Part shown: piece after piece, positions 1 through 8,448 of the stretch | Layout of the letters: every line of letters starts with the position of its first letter | Position numbering within the stretch: the stretch's first letter is position 1 | NCBI RefSeq assembly: GCF_039871655.1 | Contig: NZ_JBDPLZ010000005.1 | Location: 620,001 to 684,000, forward strand | Length of the DNA: 64,000 nucleotides | Source of the DNA: Actinocorallia sp039871655 | GTDB lineage: Bacteria > Actinomycetota > Actinomycetes > Streptosporangiales > Streptosporangiaceae | Direction of reading: 5' to 3' | The notes under the pieces: model-generated | Told to the model about the DNA's origin: nothing | Databases searched by the model: none | Seen by the model: only the letters and a program-made list of their open reading frames with translations | Position numbers and translations under genes: made by a program

Positions 1-891
1 GAGCCCGTCCCGGCCGGGGAAGGCCGGACTTCGGCCTGCGTCCGGGCCGCCGAACTCGCCGGAACGCCCGAGGCGGAGCCCGCCGTGGAAGCGCCCGCCG
101 AGCCGGTCGGCGAGGAGGCCGCCCCGCTGCTGGAGGTCCGCGGGCTCACCCGGACCTTCCGGGGCGCCTCACGGCCCGCGCTCGCCGGCATCGACCTGCG
201 GGTCGCGCCGGGCGAGGCCGTCGGCGTCGTGGGGGAGTCCGGCTCGGGCAAGACGACCCTGGCCCGCTGCGTGGTCGGGCTGGAACGGCCCGACGGCGGG
301 ACGATCACGCTGGACGGCCTGGAGTACTCCGACCTGGGGGCGCTGCCCCGAGACGAACGGGCACGGGCGCTGCGCACCGTCCAGATGGTCTTCCAGGACC
401 CGTACTCCTCGCTCAACCCCGTGCGCTCGATCGGCGCGGTCCTGTCCGAGGCGCTGCGGGCGGCGGGCCGGGACGGGGGCAAGGCCGAGGTCGCCGCGCT
501 CCTGGAGACGGTCGGGTTGAGACCGGAGGCCGCGGCCCGGCCGCCCGCCGGGATGTCGGGCGGAGAACGCCAGCGGGTGGCCATCGCCCGCGCCATCGCC
601 GGACGTCCCGCGCTGCTGATCTGCGACGAGGCCGTCTCCGCGCTGGACGTCTCCGTCCAGGCCCAGATCCTCGGCCTGCTCACCGAGCTCAGGACCTCGT
701 TGTCGATGGCGCTGTTGTTCATCACCCACGACCTCGCCGTGGTCCGGCAGGTCACCGACCGGGTCTACGTGCTGAGCGAGGGGCGCTGCCGGGAGCACGG
801 CCCCACCGGCCGGGTCCTCGACGAGCCCGCCGACGACTACACGCGGACCCTGCTGGCGAGCGTCCCCGACCCTGACCGCCGACCGGACTGA
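1..891 (+). CDS. Peptide ABC transporter ATP-binding protein, C-terminal part (probable DppD-DppF fusion, 5' end outside window)
   Basis: This is the energy-coupling subunit of an oligopeptide/dipeptide importer at the inner face of the membrane. The ATPase domain shows Walker A GESGSGKTT, the Q-loop FQDPYSSLNP typical of Dpp/Opp ATPases, signature MSGGERQR, Walker B LLICDE and the switch histidine in ITHDL. A GTG at 85 could start a 268-residue protein. However, the frame is open back to base 1, and the upstream residues (a Cys-containing stretch, then an Ala/Pro/Glu-rich linker) look like the C-terminal tail of a first Opp/Dpp ATPase domain. I therefore infer a two-domain fusion whose first half lies upstream. 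Substrate unknown. Confidence 0.85.
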   Translation, partial: EPVPAGEGRTSACVRAAELAGTPEAEPAVEAPAEPVGEEAAPLLEVRGLTRTFRGASRPALAGIDLRVAPGEAVGVVGESGSGKTTLARCVVGLERPDGGTITLDGLEYSDLGALPRDERARALRTVQMVFQDPYSSLNPVRSIGAVLSEALRAAGRDGGKAEVAALLETVGLRPEAAARPPAGMSGGERQRVAIARAIAGRPALLICDEAVSALDVSVQAQILGLLTELRTSLSMALLFITHDLAVVRQVTDRVYVLSEGRCREHGPTGRVLDEPADDYTRTLLASVPDPDRRPD

Positions 892-995
892 GGCCGCTCA
901 GGCGGGCCCGGTCCGCATGAGCCCGAAACCCGCGACGGGTTCGCGGTCGGAGAGGAACAGCGGCCCGAGGGCGCGGTCGATCGCCGTCCGCGCGG

Positions 996-2591
996 TCAGC
1001 TGATGAGTTTCCAGGACACCGGGGTGCGCCACGCCTGGCGCATGTGGCGGCGGGCTCTCCGGACGAGGTCGGGGTGCTTCTTGGCGAGGTCGTGTTTCTC
1101 GCCGGGGTCCTTGGCCAGGTCGTAGAGTTCGATGGTCCATGTGGAGTCCGGCTGGGTGTAGGCCTGGCCGGGGGCGAAGCCGACGGCTTTCCAGCGGCCG
1201 AACCGCACGGCGGCGGCGGCGTTGCGGCCGCGGCCGCCGTCCTCTTTGCGGTGGGTGGGGGTGGCGCCGGCGTGCAGGCGGTTCCAGTACAGGTATTCGT
1301 GGCGGGGCGGGTTCTTCTGGCCGGTGAGCACTTTGCGCAGGGACAGGCCGTCGGTGCCGCGCACAGGGCGGATTCCGGCGAAGTCGGCGAAGGTGGCGAG
1401 CAGGTCGTAGTGCACGGTGGGGTGGTCGGTCTTCTTTCCCCTGGTCCTGGCCATGATCTTGGGTGACCAGGCGATGAAGGGCACCCGGATGCCGCCCTCG
1501 TAGAGGTTGCGCTTGACGCCGCGGTAGGGGCCGCCTGCGTTGAAGAAGTCCGCGTTGACGCCGTCTTCCTCGTGGGGGCCGTTGTCGCCGGTGAGGATGA
1601 CGATGGTGTCCTCGTCCAGGCCGCGGGCGCGCAGTGTGTCCAGGAGGCGGCCGACGTAGGTGTCCAGGCGGGTGATCTTCGCGGCGTGGACCTTGTCGGC
1701 TCTTCGCCAGTCCTTCTCGGCGTAGGGGCCGAGTTCGGGGGGCGGGGCGGTGTGGGCGTGCGGGAGCGGCAGGGTCAGCAGGAGCAGGAACGGGTCGTCC
1801 CCGCCACGGACCGCGAAGTCCAGGGCGCGGTCCATGATGAGGTCGGGCCCGTAGTGAGGGCCCTTGTCGCCGGCGTTGCCCGGTAGCGGCACGGCCTGGC
1901 GTCCGTCCCACAGGCGGTCGGGGTAGTAGTGCTTGGCCGCGAAGTGGGTGAGGTAGCCGTAGAACTCGTCGAATCCGAGCTGGTCGGGGTGGGAGATATT
2001 GCGGGGCATCGGCCCGCCGAAGCCCCATTTGCCGAAGACGCCGGTGCGGTAGCCGACTCGCTTGAGCATGGTGGCGATCGTCGGGATGCCCTTGGGCAGC
2101 GGCAGGTCGCCGGCCTTGGGAGGGTTGCGGCGGACGGGGGCGTGCCCGCCGTGCAGCCCGGTCAGCAGGGAGGCGCGGGCCGGCGCGCAGACGGGGGCGG
2201 GGGCGTAGGCGTCGGTGAACCGCAGGCCTTCGCGGGCCATGCGGTCGATCCTCGGAGTCTTGATCTTCTTCTGGCCCTGGACGCCGATCTCGCCGTAGCC
2301 GAAGTCGTCGGCGAGGATCACCACGAAGTTCGGCCGCCGGGGCGCCCTGCGGCGCGTCGGCGTCTGCGCCTGTGCTCCCCGGGGGCCGGCGGCGGCCTGC
2401 TTGTCCCGCAGCGGTGGCACGTTCCGGCCCGGGGCGAGGCCTGCGCCCGATCCGGTGGGGAGGGAGGCGGTGACCGGAGCGGCCGGGGGCAGTGCGATGG
2501 CCGCGGCGAGGCCCCCCAGTCCGAGCAGGAAACGACGACGGGCGCTGCCCTCACGCACGGGTGAAGGCGGAGACGGGTCGTGCGGGCTCAC
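996..2591 (-). CDS. Tat-exported type I sulfatase
   Basis: Family knowledge: such enzymes hydrolyse sulfate esters with a formylglycine made from cysteine. The protein (531 aa from GTG 2591) opens with a twin-arginine signal (ARRRFLLGLGG plus a hydrophobic run), so it should be exported folded. Residues about 80 onward show the metal-binding start NFVVILADDFGYGE, and C135 lies in the CAPAR motif (CxPxR), the formylglycine site. GDNGPHEEDG is a further conserved sulfatase segment. The frame stays open upstream to 2726, but that stretch has no signal-peptide character. GTG 2591 has a purine-rich GGAGAG just before it and places the Tat motif correctly. Convergent with the preceding ATPase. Substrate unknown. 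Confidence 0.88.
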   Translation of the reverse strand: MSPHDPSPPSPVREGSARRRFLLGLGGLAAAIALPPAAPVTASLPTGSGAGLAPGRNVPPLRDKQAAAGPRGAQAQTPTRRRAPRRPNFVVILADDFGYGEIGVQGQKKIKTPRIDRMAREGLRFTDAYAPAPVCAPARASLLTGLHGGHAPVRRNPPKAGDLPLPKGIPTIATMLKRVGYRTGVFGKWGFGGPMPRNISHPDQLGFDEFYGYLTHFAAKHYYPDRLWDGRQAVPLPGNAGDKGPHYGPDLIMDRALDFAVRGGDDPFLLLLTLPLPHAHTAPPPELGPYAEKDWRRADKVHAAKITRLDTYVGRLLDTLRARGLDEDTIVILTGDNGPHEEDGVNADFFNAGGPYRGVKRNLYEGGIRVPFIAWSPKIMARTRGKKTDHPTVHYDLLATFADFAGIRPVRGTDGLSLRKVLTGQKNPPRHEYLYWNRLHAGATPTHRKEDGGRGRNAAAAVRFGRWKAVGFAPGQAYTQPDSTWTIELYDLAKDPGEKHDLAKKHPDLVRRARRHMRQAWRTPVSWKLIS

Positions 2592-2762
2592 GGCTCTCCA
2601 CGGTCGGGGGCGGGGCGGGTGCCGTTCTCCGACATGGCATCGATGACGGATATCGGGAGGTGATGTCGCTAGACGATAACGGTGGGCCGGGCGTGCGGGG
2701 AGTGTCTCCGCCCGACTGTCACCCACGGGAGATGAGCGGGATGCAAGATCGTTATCGAACCC

Positions 2763-3335
2763 TCAGGCGCCGTCGAACGACACGAGGGTCAGGACGCGGG
2801 CCGGCTCGTCCCCCGTGGTGTACACGTGGTCGTGCTCGGCGGCGAAACGCACGGCGTCACCTGCCCCCAGGTCGACCGACCAGCCCTGCGAGCCGAGAGT
2901 GATCGCCCCCGCCACCACGTAGGCGTACTCGACGGACCCTTCGCCGTGCGCGTTCTTGACGCTGCTCGTGTGCGGCGGGATCCTCCCCTCGGAGAGCTCG
3001 AACCGCCGCCGCTCCCAGGAGCCGAACAGCGTCCGCACACTCGGCTCCGCCTCCGCCGCCTCTTCGGCCCGCAGCACCTCCGGGCCGGTCAGGCGGGGCC
3101 GGGCCAGCTCCAGGAAGTCCTCCCCGAGCGCCGCCGCCACCCGGGACAGCACCTCGATCGTCGGGTTGGCCACCCCCCGCTCGATCTGGGACAGCAGCGC
3201 CTTGCTGACCCCCGTCAGCTCCGACAGTTCCCGCAGGCTCAGCCCCCGCGCCAGCCGGATCCGCCGGACGTTGTCCGCGACCACCGCGCGCAGCGGCGAC
3301 CCGGCCGCCTCGACCTGCTCCGCCGCCTCGTTCAC
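2763..3335 (-). CDS. XRE-family transcriptional regulator with C-terminal cupin
   Basis: Cytoplasmic DNA-binding regulator, 190 aa from GTG 3335. Residues about 15-75 form a classic XRE helix-turn-helix (LRELSELTGVSKALLSQIER), followed by a linker and a small beta-barrel cupin (about 110-185) with the pattern HGEGSVEYAYVVAG and a closing H-x-Y segment. This architecture (SutR/PuuR-like) usually senses a small ligand and often represses a neighbouring metabolic gene. The nearest candidate target is the sulfatase, which is read in the same direction 170 bases downstream. AAAGGAC lies about 10 bases before the start. Confidence 0.88.
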   Translation of the reverse strand: MNEAAEQVEAAGSPLRAVVADNVRRIRLARGLSLRELSELTGVSKALLSQIERGVANPTIEVLSRVAAALGEDFLELARPRLTGPEVLRAEEAAEAEPSVRTLFGSWERRRFELSEGRIPPHTSSVKNAHGEGSVEYAYVVAGAITLGSQGWSVDLGAGDAVRFAAEHDHVYTTGDEPARVLTLVSFDGA

Positions 3336-3410
3336 CGTCCACCCGTCCTTTCCGTCGCCCCCATCATGGCCGGGTGGCCCCGAGATCCCAAACGGCCGGG
3401 CGCCGGGGCT

Positions 3411-4127
3411 TCAGCGCGACGAGAGCCGGGACGGGAGGCCTATGCGGACGGTCGTCGCGGGGGCGTAGAGCACGCTCTCGGGCGGGTGGGGGAGGGGCGG
3501 CAGGCCGCAGGAGGCCAGGAGGCCGTCGTCGTGCCACTCCAGGAGCCCGGCCCGGTGCAGAAGCCAGGCGGGGTGGTGGACGGGGACGCGCAGAGTGGGC
3601 CCGTACCAGCGCTGGTGCAGGGCCCAGCGGGCGGTGAGCGCGATCTCGGCGGAGGTCGGGCGGGGGATCGGTTCGCCGACCCTCACCCGCATCCGCACCC
3701 CGGCGCGTCCGGCTCCGGGCAGGACGCGCCGCGTGGCGTAGGAGACGCGGTCACCGGCATGGGCGAAGCGCATGGAAGCCCAGGCGTAGGGGAGGCGGAG
3801 CGCCGCTCTGGACGCCGCGGCGAACACCGGGTCACCGGCCTCCATGGCGCGGAAGACGACACCCCTCTGGCCGTCTCCGTCCCTGCCGTACAGGCGGACG
3901 TTCAACTCCAGGAATGACGGGTACGGGACGCCCGCCAGACTGAGCGCGGTCATCCGCAGGCCGATGACGCCTATCCACGCGGAACCGTCCACCAGGTCGG
4001 GCGCGACGCCGGGAGGCAGCAGCGGGGCCACCACCTCGGGCTCGGTCCGCCAATGCAGGAAGACGACGTCCCGCCAGCTCTGCCCGGTGAACGAACAAGG
4101 GATGAGGTGTGGAGGCCGCCCGTCCAT
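3411..4127 (-). CDS. DUF2071 family protein (YqjF-like)
   Basis: A 238-residue protein of the DUF2071 / COG2071 family, whose function is not established. Characteristic segments are the N-terminal FTGQSWRDVVFLHWR and PPGVAPDLVDGSAWIG, the central GVPYPSFLELNVRLY and the C-terminal RWYGPTLRVPVHHPAW. No signal peptide or membrane segment is visible. It is divergent from the XRE/MmyB-type regulator starting at 4216, sharing an intergenic region of about 90 bases, which suggests the regulator could control it. A TATACG hexamer lies shortly upstream of the ATG on this strand, so the leader may be very short. Confidence 0.8.
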   Translation of the reverse strand: MDGRPPHLIPCSFTGQSWRDVVFLHWRTEPEVVAPLLPPGVAPDLVDGSAWIGVIGLRMTALSLAGVPYPSFLELNVRLYGRDGDGQRGVVFRAMEAGDPVFAAASRAALRLPYAWASMRFAHAGDRVSYATRRVLPGAGRAGVRMRVRVGEPIPRPTSAEIALTARWALHQRWYGPTLRVPVHHPAWLLHRAGLLEWHDDGLLASCGLPPLPHPPESVLYAPATTVRIGLPSRLSSR

Positions 4128-4215
4128 TCTTCGCAGCGTATACAGCCGGGAACGGGACGGACCGGCGGGTTATCCTCGGCTGGACCGGGTGGACGCCGCG
4201 GGAAGGCTGGTGGAC

Positions 4216-5034
4216 GTGGAGACCGAGGCGAGAAGGACGGCACTCCGTTACCGGTATCAGCAGCCGGTGGGAATGCTGCTGCGGGAACTGCGGGAGGAAC
4301 GGGGTCTCAGCCAGTTCGCGCTCGCCCTGCAGACCGAGGTCTCCCAACGGCACCTGAGTTTCGTGGAGACGGGAAGGGCCAACCCCAGCCCGGAGCTGAT
4401 CGGCAAACTGGCCGACCGCCTGGAACTGGCCCTGCGGGAGCGCAACCGCCTGCTGCTGGCCGCCGGCCACGCCCCCGTCTACCGGGAGACGTCCCTGGAG
4501 GACGTGGAGCTCGAAGCGGTGCGCGAGGCGGCCCGCCGCATCCTGAAGGCCCACGAGCCCGCGCCCGCCCTGCTCGTCGACCGCCGCTGGAACGTCGTCG
4601 AACTGAACCAGGGCGTGGCGCTCCTGGCGATGCTCGTCGCCCCGCACCTCCTGGAATCCCCGATCAACGTCATGCGCGTCAGCCTGCACCCCGACGGCCT
4701 GGCTCCGCACGTCGTCAACTTCGACCAGTGGCGCGAACACCTCCTGGCCCGCCTGCGCCGCCAGATCGCGGTGAGTCTCGACGACGAACTCGCCGGACTC
4801 TACGAGGAGGTCTCCTCCTATCCCGGCGTGAAGGGGACTCCCGTCGCGACGGGAAACGAGGCCGCCGACGTCCTCCTGCCCATGCGCCTGCGCGTGGGAG
4901 ACCGGGAACTCGAATTCTTCAGCACCATGACGGTCTTCGGCACGGCCGCCGACATCACCGTCGCCGAACTGGCCATCGAGTCCTTCTTCCCCGCCGACCC
5001 CGAGACCCGCAGAGCCCTCGAAGAACTCTCCTGA
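4216..5034 (+). CDS. XRE-family regulator with MmyB-like ligand-binding domain
   Basis: Cytoplasmic regulator of about 272 aa. The N-terminal third has an XRE helix-turn-helix (LRELREERGLSQFALAL, then SQRHLSFVETGRANPS). The remainder matches the MmyB-like / MLTR ligand-binding domain, including PALLVDRRWNVVELN, SPINVMRVSLHPDGLAP and ELEFFSTMTVFGTAADITVAEL. In this family the C-terminal domain is reported to bind a fatty-acid-like ligand. GTG codons occur at 4210 and 4216. GGAAGG (4201-4206) is 9 bases from 4216 but only 3 from 4210, so I chose 4216. TATCCT at 4171-4176 is a plausible -10. Divergent from the DUF2071 gene. Confidence 0.87.
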   Translation: METEARRTALRYRYQQPVGMLLRELREERGLSQFALALQTEVSQRHLSFVETGRANPSPELIGKLADRLELALRERNRLLLAAGHAPVYRETSLEDVELEAVREAARRILKAHEPAPALLVDRRWNVVELNQGVALLAMLVAPHLLESPINVMRVSLHPDGLAPHVVNFDQWREHLLARLRRQIAVSLDDELAGLYEEVSSYPGVKGTPVATGNEAADVLLPMRLRVGDRELEFFSTMTVFGTAADITVAELAIESFFPADPETRRALEELS

Positions 5035-5134
5035 CCACCGGGAAATATGGATTCCGGGTTTTCATTATCTGGTGCGTAATAGTCGGCGGAAGATATCGGC
5101 TCATACCCTTGATTAATCACAAAGGGAGAGCCCG

Positions 5135-5956
5135 ATGATGACAAGTGGAATCCGAAGTTCCTTTCGTTTCGACGCCGACACCGCGCTGACTCCGGCCGGG
5201 GAGAACACCTGGACCGCCGAGGTCCGTTCCGGGTGGGGGGCGATCGGCGGGCAGCCCAACGGTGGTTATCTGCTGGCGCTGGCTCTGGGGGCGGCGGCCG
5301 AAGCGGTGCCCGGTTCCCGGCCCTATTCGGTGAACGCCCACTATCTGCGGCCCGGGGAGGTCGGGGCGGCCGAGCTGGCGGCGGACGTCGTCAAGCTCGG
5401 GCGGTTGAAGAGCACGGTGGAGGCCCGGCTCCGCCAGCGGGGGAAGGAACGGGTCCGGGTGCTGGCCACGCTGGGGCCGCAGACGGACGAGACGGCCCTG
5501 GCGGTCCTGACGGTGCCGCCGCCGAGGCTGCCCGACCCCGACGACTGCGTCAAGGCCGCGCCCGGCGTCGTCGGAGCCGAGGCCGACATGGTCGGACGCT
5601 TCGACTACCGGGTCGCTCCCGTCAGCCGCTGGTCCACCGGGCGCACCTCCGACCGGGCCGTCATCGAGGGCTGGATCCGGTTCGCCGACGGGCGTGAACC
5701 CGACCTCGCGTCCCTTCCGCTGTTCGCGGACGCCTTTCCGCCGGCCGTCTACGAGGTCGTGGAGACCGGGCTGGCGCCGACCGTCGAACTGACCGTCCAC
5801 CTTCGCCGGAGGCCCGCCCCCGGCTGGCTCCAGGTCCGCTTCGGCACCAGGCTGCTCGCCGGCGGCGTCCTGGAGGAGGACGGCGAGATCTGGGACTCCG
5901 AAGGGCACCTGGTCGCCATGTCCCGCCAGCTCGCCCTCCTCCTTCCCGTCGGCTGA
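5135..5956 (+). CDS. TesB-like acyl-CoA thioesterase
   Basis: Predicted cytoplasmic thioesterase (273 aa) with two hot-dog folds in tandem. The N-terminal part (about 10-110) contains GWGAIGGQPNGGYLLALAL and SVNAHYLRPGEVGAAEL, and the C-terminal part ends in the typical WDSEGHLVAMSRQLALL. This is the TesB / 4HBT_3 pattern found widely in actinobacteria, acting on acyl-CoA esters of unknown chain length. ATG 5135 is preceded by GGGAG at good spacing; ATG 5138 is an alternative. It stands 100 bases after the XRE/MmyB gene in the same direction, so control by that possibly fatty-acid-responsive regulator is conceivable but only inferred. Confidence 0.82.
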   Translation: MMTSGIRSSFRFDADTALTPAGENTWTAEVRSGWGAIGGQPNGGYLLALALGAAAEAVPGSRPYSVNAHYLRPGEVGAAELAADVVKLGRLKSTVEARLRQRGKERVRVLATLGPQTDETALAVLTVPPPRLPDPDDCVKAAPGVVGAEADMVGRFDYRVAPVSRWSTGRTSDRAVIEGWIRFADGREPDLASLPLFADAFPPAVYEVVETGLAPTVELTVHLRRRPAPGWLQVRFGTRLLAGGVLEEDGEIWDSEGHLVAMSRQLALLLPVG

Positions 5957-6000
5957 GCGGGACGGCCTCCGGTGGGGTTCCGGTGGGGGCGGCAGCAAAG

Positions 6001-6019
6001 TAAGGGGAGGCTAAGCTAA
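6001..6019. promoter_or_regulatory. DtxR/IdeR-type iron box upstream of efeO
   Basis: The 19 bases match 16 of 19 positions of the DtxR/IdeR/DmdR consensus TWAGGTWAGSCTWACCTWA as I recall it. The site ends 40 bases before the efeO start, where an iron-loaded repressor would block transcription. Similar boxes at 9346-9364 and 19766-19784 support it. Confidence 0.75.
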
Positions 6020-6059
6020 CCTGTCCTCGCAAGAGTTTCCCTTGAACCTGGAGCCCCCC

Positions 6060-7175
6060 ATGCGGTCCCTTCCCATCGCCGGCGTGACCGGCCTGCTGTG
6101 TGTCTCGGTGCTGGCCGGCTGTGGCGGTGGCTCCGGGAGCGGCGACACCGGCGCGCTCACCGTGACCTCCACCGACACCGCGTGCCAGGTGTCCAAGACG
6201 GACCTGCCCGCCGGAAAGAACACCTTCAAGCTCGTCAACAACGGGTCGAAGGTCACCGAGGTCTACTTCTACGCGCCCGACGGCAAGATCATCTCCGAGA
6301 AGGAGAACATCGGGCCCGGCACCAACTACGAGATCACCGTCTCGCTGCCCGCCGGCGACCAGCAGATCGTGTGCAAGCCGGGCATGGTCGGGGACGGCAT
6401 CAAGCAGGACATCAAGGTCTCCGGCGAGGTCGGTGAACTCGACCCGCGCCTGGCCAAGGCCGTCGCCGACTACCGGACCTACATCGACCAGCAGATCGCC
6501 GACACCGTGGACAAGACCGGGCAGTTCGTGGCCAAGGTCAAGGCCGGGGACGTCGAAGGCGCCAAGGAGCTGTACGCGCCCTCGCGGTTCGGCTGGGAGA
6601 GCGTCGAGCCCGTCGCCGAGTCCTTCGGGGACCTCGACCCGAAGATCGACGCGCGTGAGGCCGACCTCACCGACGAGGAGCGCGAGAACTGGACCGGCTG
6701 GCACCGGATAGAGAAGGCGCTGTGGGTGGAGAAGTCCACCAAGGGCCTGGACGGGATCGCCGACCAGCTGATGACCGACCTGAAGGATCTGCAGGACCGG
6801 GTCCACACCGTCGACATCACGCCCGCCTCCATGGCCAACGGCGCCAAGGAACTCCTCGACGAGGTCGCCACCGGCAAGATCACCGGTGAGGAGGAGGCGT
6901 TCTCCCACACCGACCTGGTCGACTTCAAGGCCAACGTCGACGGCGCCTTCAAGGTCTACGAGCTGCTCAAGCCCGTCGTCCAGGAGAAGGACGCGGCCCT
7001 GGCCGCCTCGCTCGACGAGGCTTTCACCGACGTGTTCGACGCGCTCAAGAAGTACGAGAAGGACGGCTCGTACGTCTCCTACGACACCGTCGAGGAGGGC
7101 GAGCGCAAGCAGCTCACCGACGTCGTCAACGCTCTGGGCGAGCCGCTGTCCAAGCTCGCCGCCGTGGCGGGCTGA
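6060..7175 (+). CDS. efeO: EfeO, iron uptake lipoprotein (cupredoxin plus M75 domain)
   Basis: Extracytoplasmic iron-binding component of the EfeUOB ferrous/ferric iron importer. From ATG 6060 (371 aa; GGAG 6 bases upstream) it starts with a lipoprotein signal ending in LAGC. Residues about 30-125 form the EfeO cupredoxin-like domain. The rest is the helical M75/imelysin-like domain with its metal motif HxxE in GWHRIEKALW and the conserved ELLDEVATGKITGEEE. A TTG at 6042 is in frame but would place residues before the signal peptide, so 6060 is preferred. It lies three bases before efeB and below an iron box, indicating iron-repressed co-transcription. Confidence 0.93.
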   Translation: MRSLPIAGVTGLLCVSVLAGCGGGSGSGDTGALTVTSTDTACQVSKTDLPAGKNTFKLVNNGSKVTEVYFYAPDGKIISEKENIGPGTNYEITVSLPAGDQQIVCKPGMVGDGIKQDIKVSGEVGELDPRLAKAVADYRTYIDQQIADTVDKTGQFVAKVKAGDVEGAKELYAPSRFGWESVEPVAESFGDLDPKIDAREADLTDEERENWTGWHRIEKALWVEKSTKGLDGIADQLMTDLKDLQDRVHTVDITPASMANGAKELLDEVATGKITGEEEAFSHTDLVDFKANVDGAFKVYELLKPVVQEKDAALAASLDEAFTDVFDALKKYEKDGSYVSYDTVEEGERKQLTDVVNALGEPLSKLAAVAG

Positions 7176-7178
7176 CCG

Positions 7179-8399
7179 ATGGCGGGCGGGAAGAAGCGCT
7201 TCGCCGTCAGCCGGCGCGCCGTGCTCGGAACGGGACTCGTCACGAGCGCGGCCGTCGGCGCCGGCGCCGTCGGACTCGGCGGACACCGGGACGAGTCGCA
7301 CGCGGCCGAAGGGGTCATCCCCTTCCACGGGGCCCACCAGGCGGGAATCGCCACCCCCGTTCAGGACCGGCTGCACTTCGCCGCGTTCGACGTCGTCACC
7401 GAGGACAAGGCCCGGTTCGTCCAGCTGCTCCGGGAGTGGACCGAGGCCGCCGAGGCGATGACCAAGGGCGCCAGCGTGGGGCGCGGCGCCACCAACGGCA
7501 ACCCGCTCGGCCCGCCGGATGACACCGGCGAGGCGCTCGGCCTGCCCGCGTCCCGGCTGACCCTCACCATCGGGTTCGGGGCGTCCCTGTTCACGAAGTT
7601 CGGGATGGAGGACCAGCGGCCCGCGGCTCTCGTCGACCTCCCGCACTTCCCCGGGGACAAACTCGACCCGGCCCGCAGCGGCGGCGACCTGTGCGTCCAG
7701 GCGTGCGCGGACGACCCGCAGGTCGCCGTGCACGCCATCCGCAACCTCGCCCGCATCGGCTTCGGCGTCGTCTCGGTGCGCTGGTCGCAGCTGGGCTTCG
7801 GCAAGACGTCCTCCACGACGCCCGACAGCCAGACGCCGCGCAACCTGTTCGGGTTCAAGGACGGCACCAGCAACGTCCCCGGCACCGATGAGGCCCGGCT
7901 CAAGCAGCACGTGTGGGCGGCCGCCGAGGACGGGGCGCCCTGGATGGCCGGGGGCTCCTACCTCGTCGCACGCAGGATCCGCATGCACATCGAGACGTGG
8001 GACCGCACCTCCCTGAAGGAGCAGGAGGACATCTTCGGCCGCACCAAGGGCGAAGGCGCGTCCCAGGGCGGCCGGAAGAAGGAGCACGATCCCGTCGTCC
8101 TGGACGCGATGCAGCCCGGCGCGCACGTCCGTCTGGCACACCCCGACAGCAACGGCGGAACCAGGATCCTGCGCCGCGGCTACTCCTTCACCGACGGCAC
8201 CGACGGTCTGGGACGGCTGGAGGCGGGCCTGTTCTTCCTCGCCTACCAGCGGGACGTCACCAAGGGGTTCGTCCAGGTCCAGAGCAACCTCGCCACCGAC
8301 CTGCTGAACGAGTACATCCAGCATGTCGGCAGCGGCGTCTACGCGGTCCCGCCCGGCGTCGAGAAGGGCGGCTTCTGGGGCGACACGCTGTTCGGCTGA
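7179..8399 (+). CDS. efeB: EfeB, Tat-exported Dyp-type heme peroxidase
   Basis: Extracytoplasmic heme peroxidase (406 aa) of the EfeUOB system, proposed in other bacteria to oxidise ferrous iron or release iron from heme. A Tat signal is evident (SRRAVLGTGLVTSAAVG). The Dyp signature is present as GFKDGTSN (GxxDG, distal aspartate), and the likely proximal heme histidine sits in VRLAHPDSN near residue 325. The C-terminal LGRLEAGLFFLAYQRD segment is typical of the family. Its ATG lies 3 bases after the efeO stop, implying translational coupling. A strong terminator follows. Confidence 0.93.
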   Translation: MAGGKKRFAVSRRAVLGTGLVTSAAVGAGAVGLGGHRDESHAAEGVIPFHGAHQAGIATPVQDRLHFAAFDVVTEDKARFVQLLREWTEAAEAMTKGASVGRGATNGNPLGPPDDTGEALGLPASRLTLTIGFGASLFTKFGMEDQRPAALVDLPHFPGDKLDPARSGGDLCVQACADDPQVAVHAIRNLARIGFGVVSVRWSQLGFGKTSSTTPDSQTPRNLFGFKDGTSNVPGTDEARLKQHVWAAAEDGAPWMAGGSYLVARRIRMHIETWDRTSLKEQEDIFGRTKGEGASQGGRKKEHDPVVLDAMQPGAHVRLAHPDSNGGTRILRRGYSFTDGTDGLGRLEAGLFFLAYQRDVTKGFVQVQSNLATDLLNEYIQHVGSGVYAVPPGVEKGGFWGDTLFG

Positions 8400-8411
8400 G
8401 CCCGCTCGGAT

Positions 8412-8440
8412 CCGGCCGGGCCCCTCTCGGGCCCGGCCGG
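8412..8440. terminator. Bidirectional hairpin between efeB and efeU
   Basis: A perfect 12-bp GC inverted repeat (arms 8412-8423 and 8429-8440, 5-base loop) lies between two convergent genes. No U-tract is evident, which is usual in high-GC actinobacteria. Confidence 0.75.
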
Positions 8441-8448
8441 TCAGCGGC

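Noticed and set aside
927..941. AACCCG-CGA-CGGGTT hairpin after the first gene as a terminator
   Set aside because: The stem is only 6 bp and weaker than the other terminators in the window; position alone is not enough.
5661..8324. 887-codon open frame on the minus strand opposite efeO/efeB
   Set aside because: Its residues are compositionally biased and it mirrors two well-recognised genes on the plus strand. It is a codon-bias shadow of high-GC DNA.
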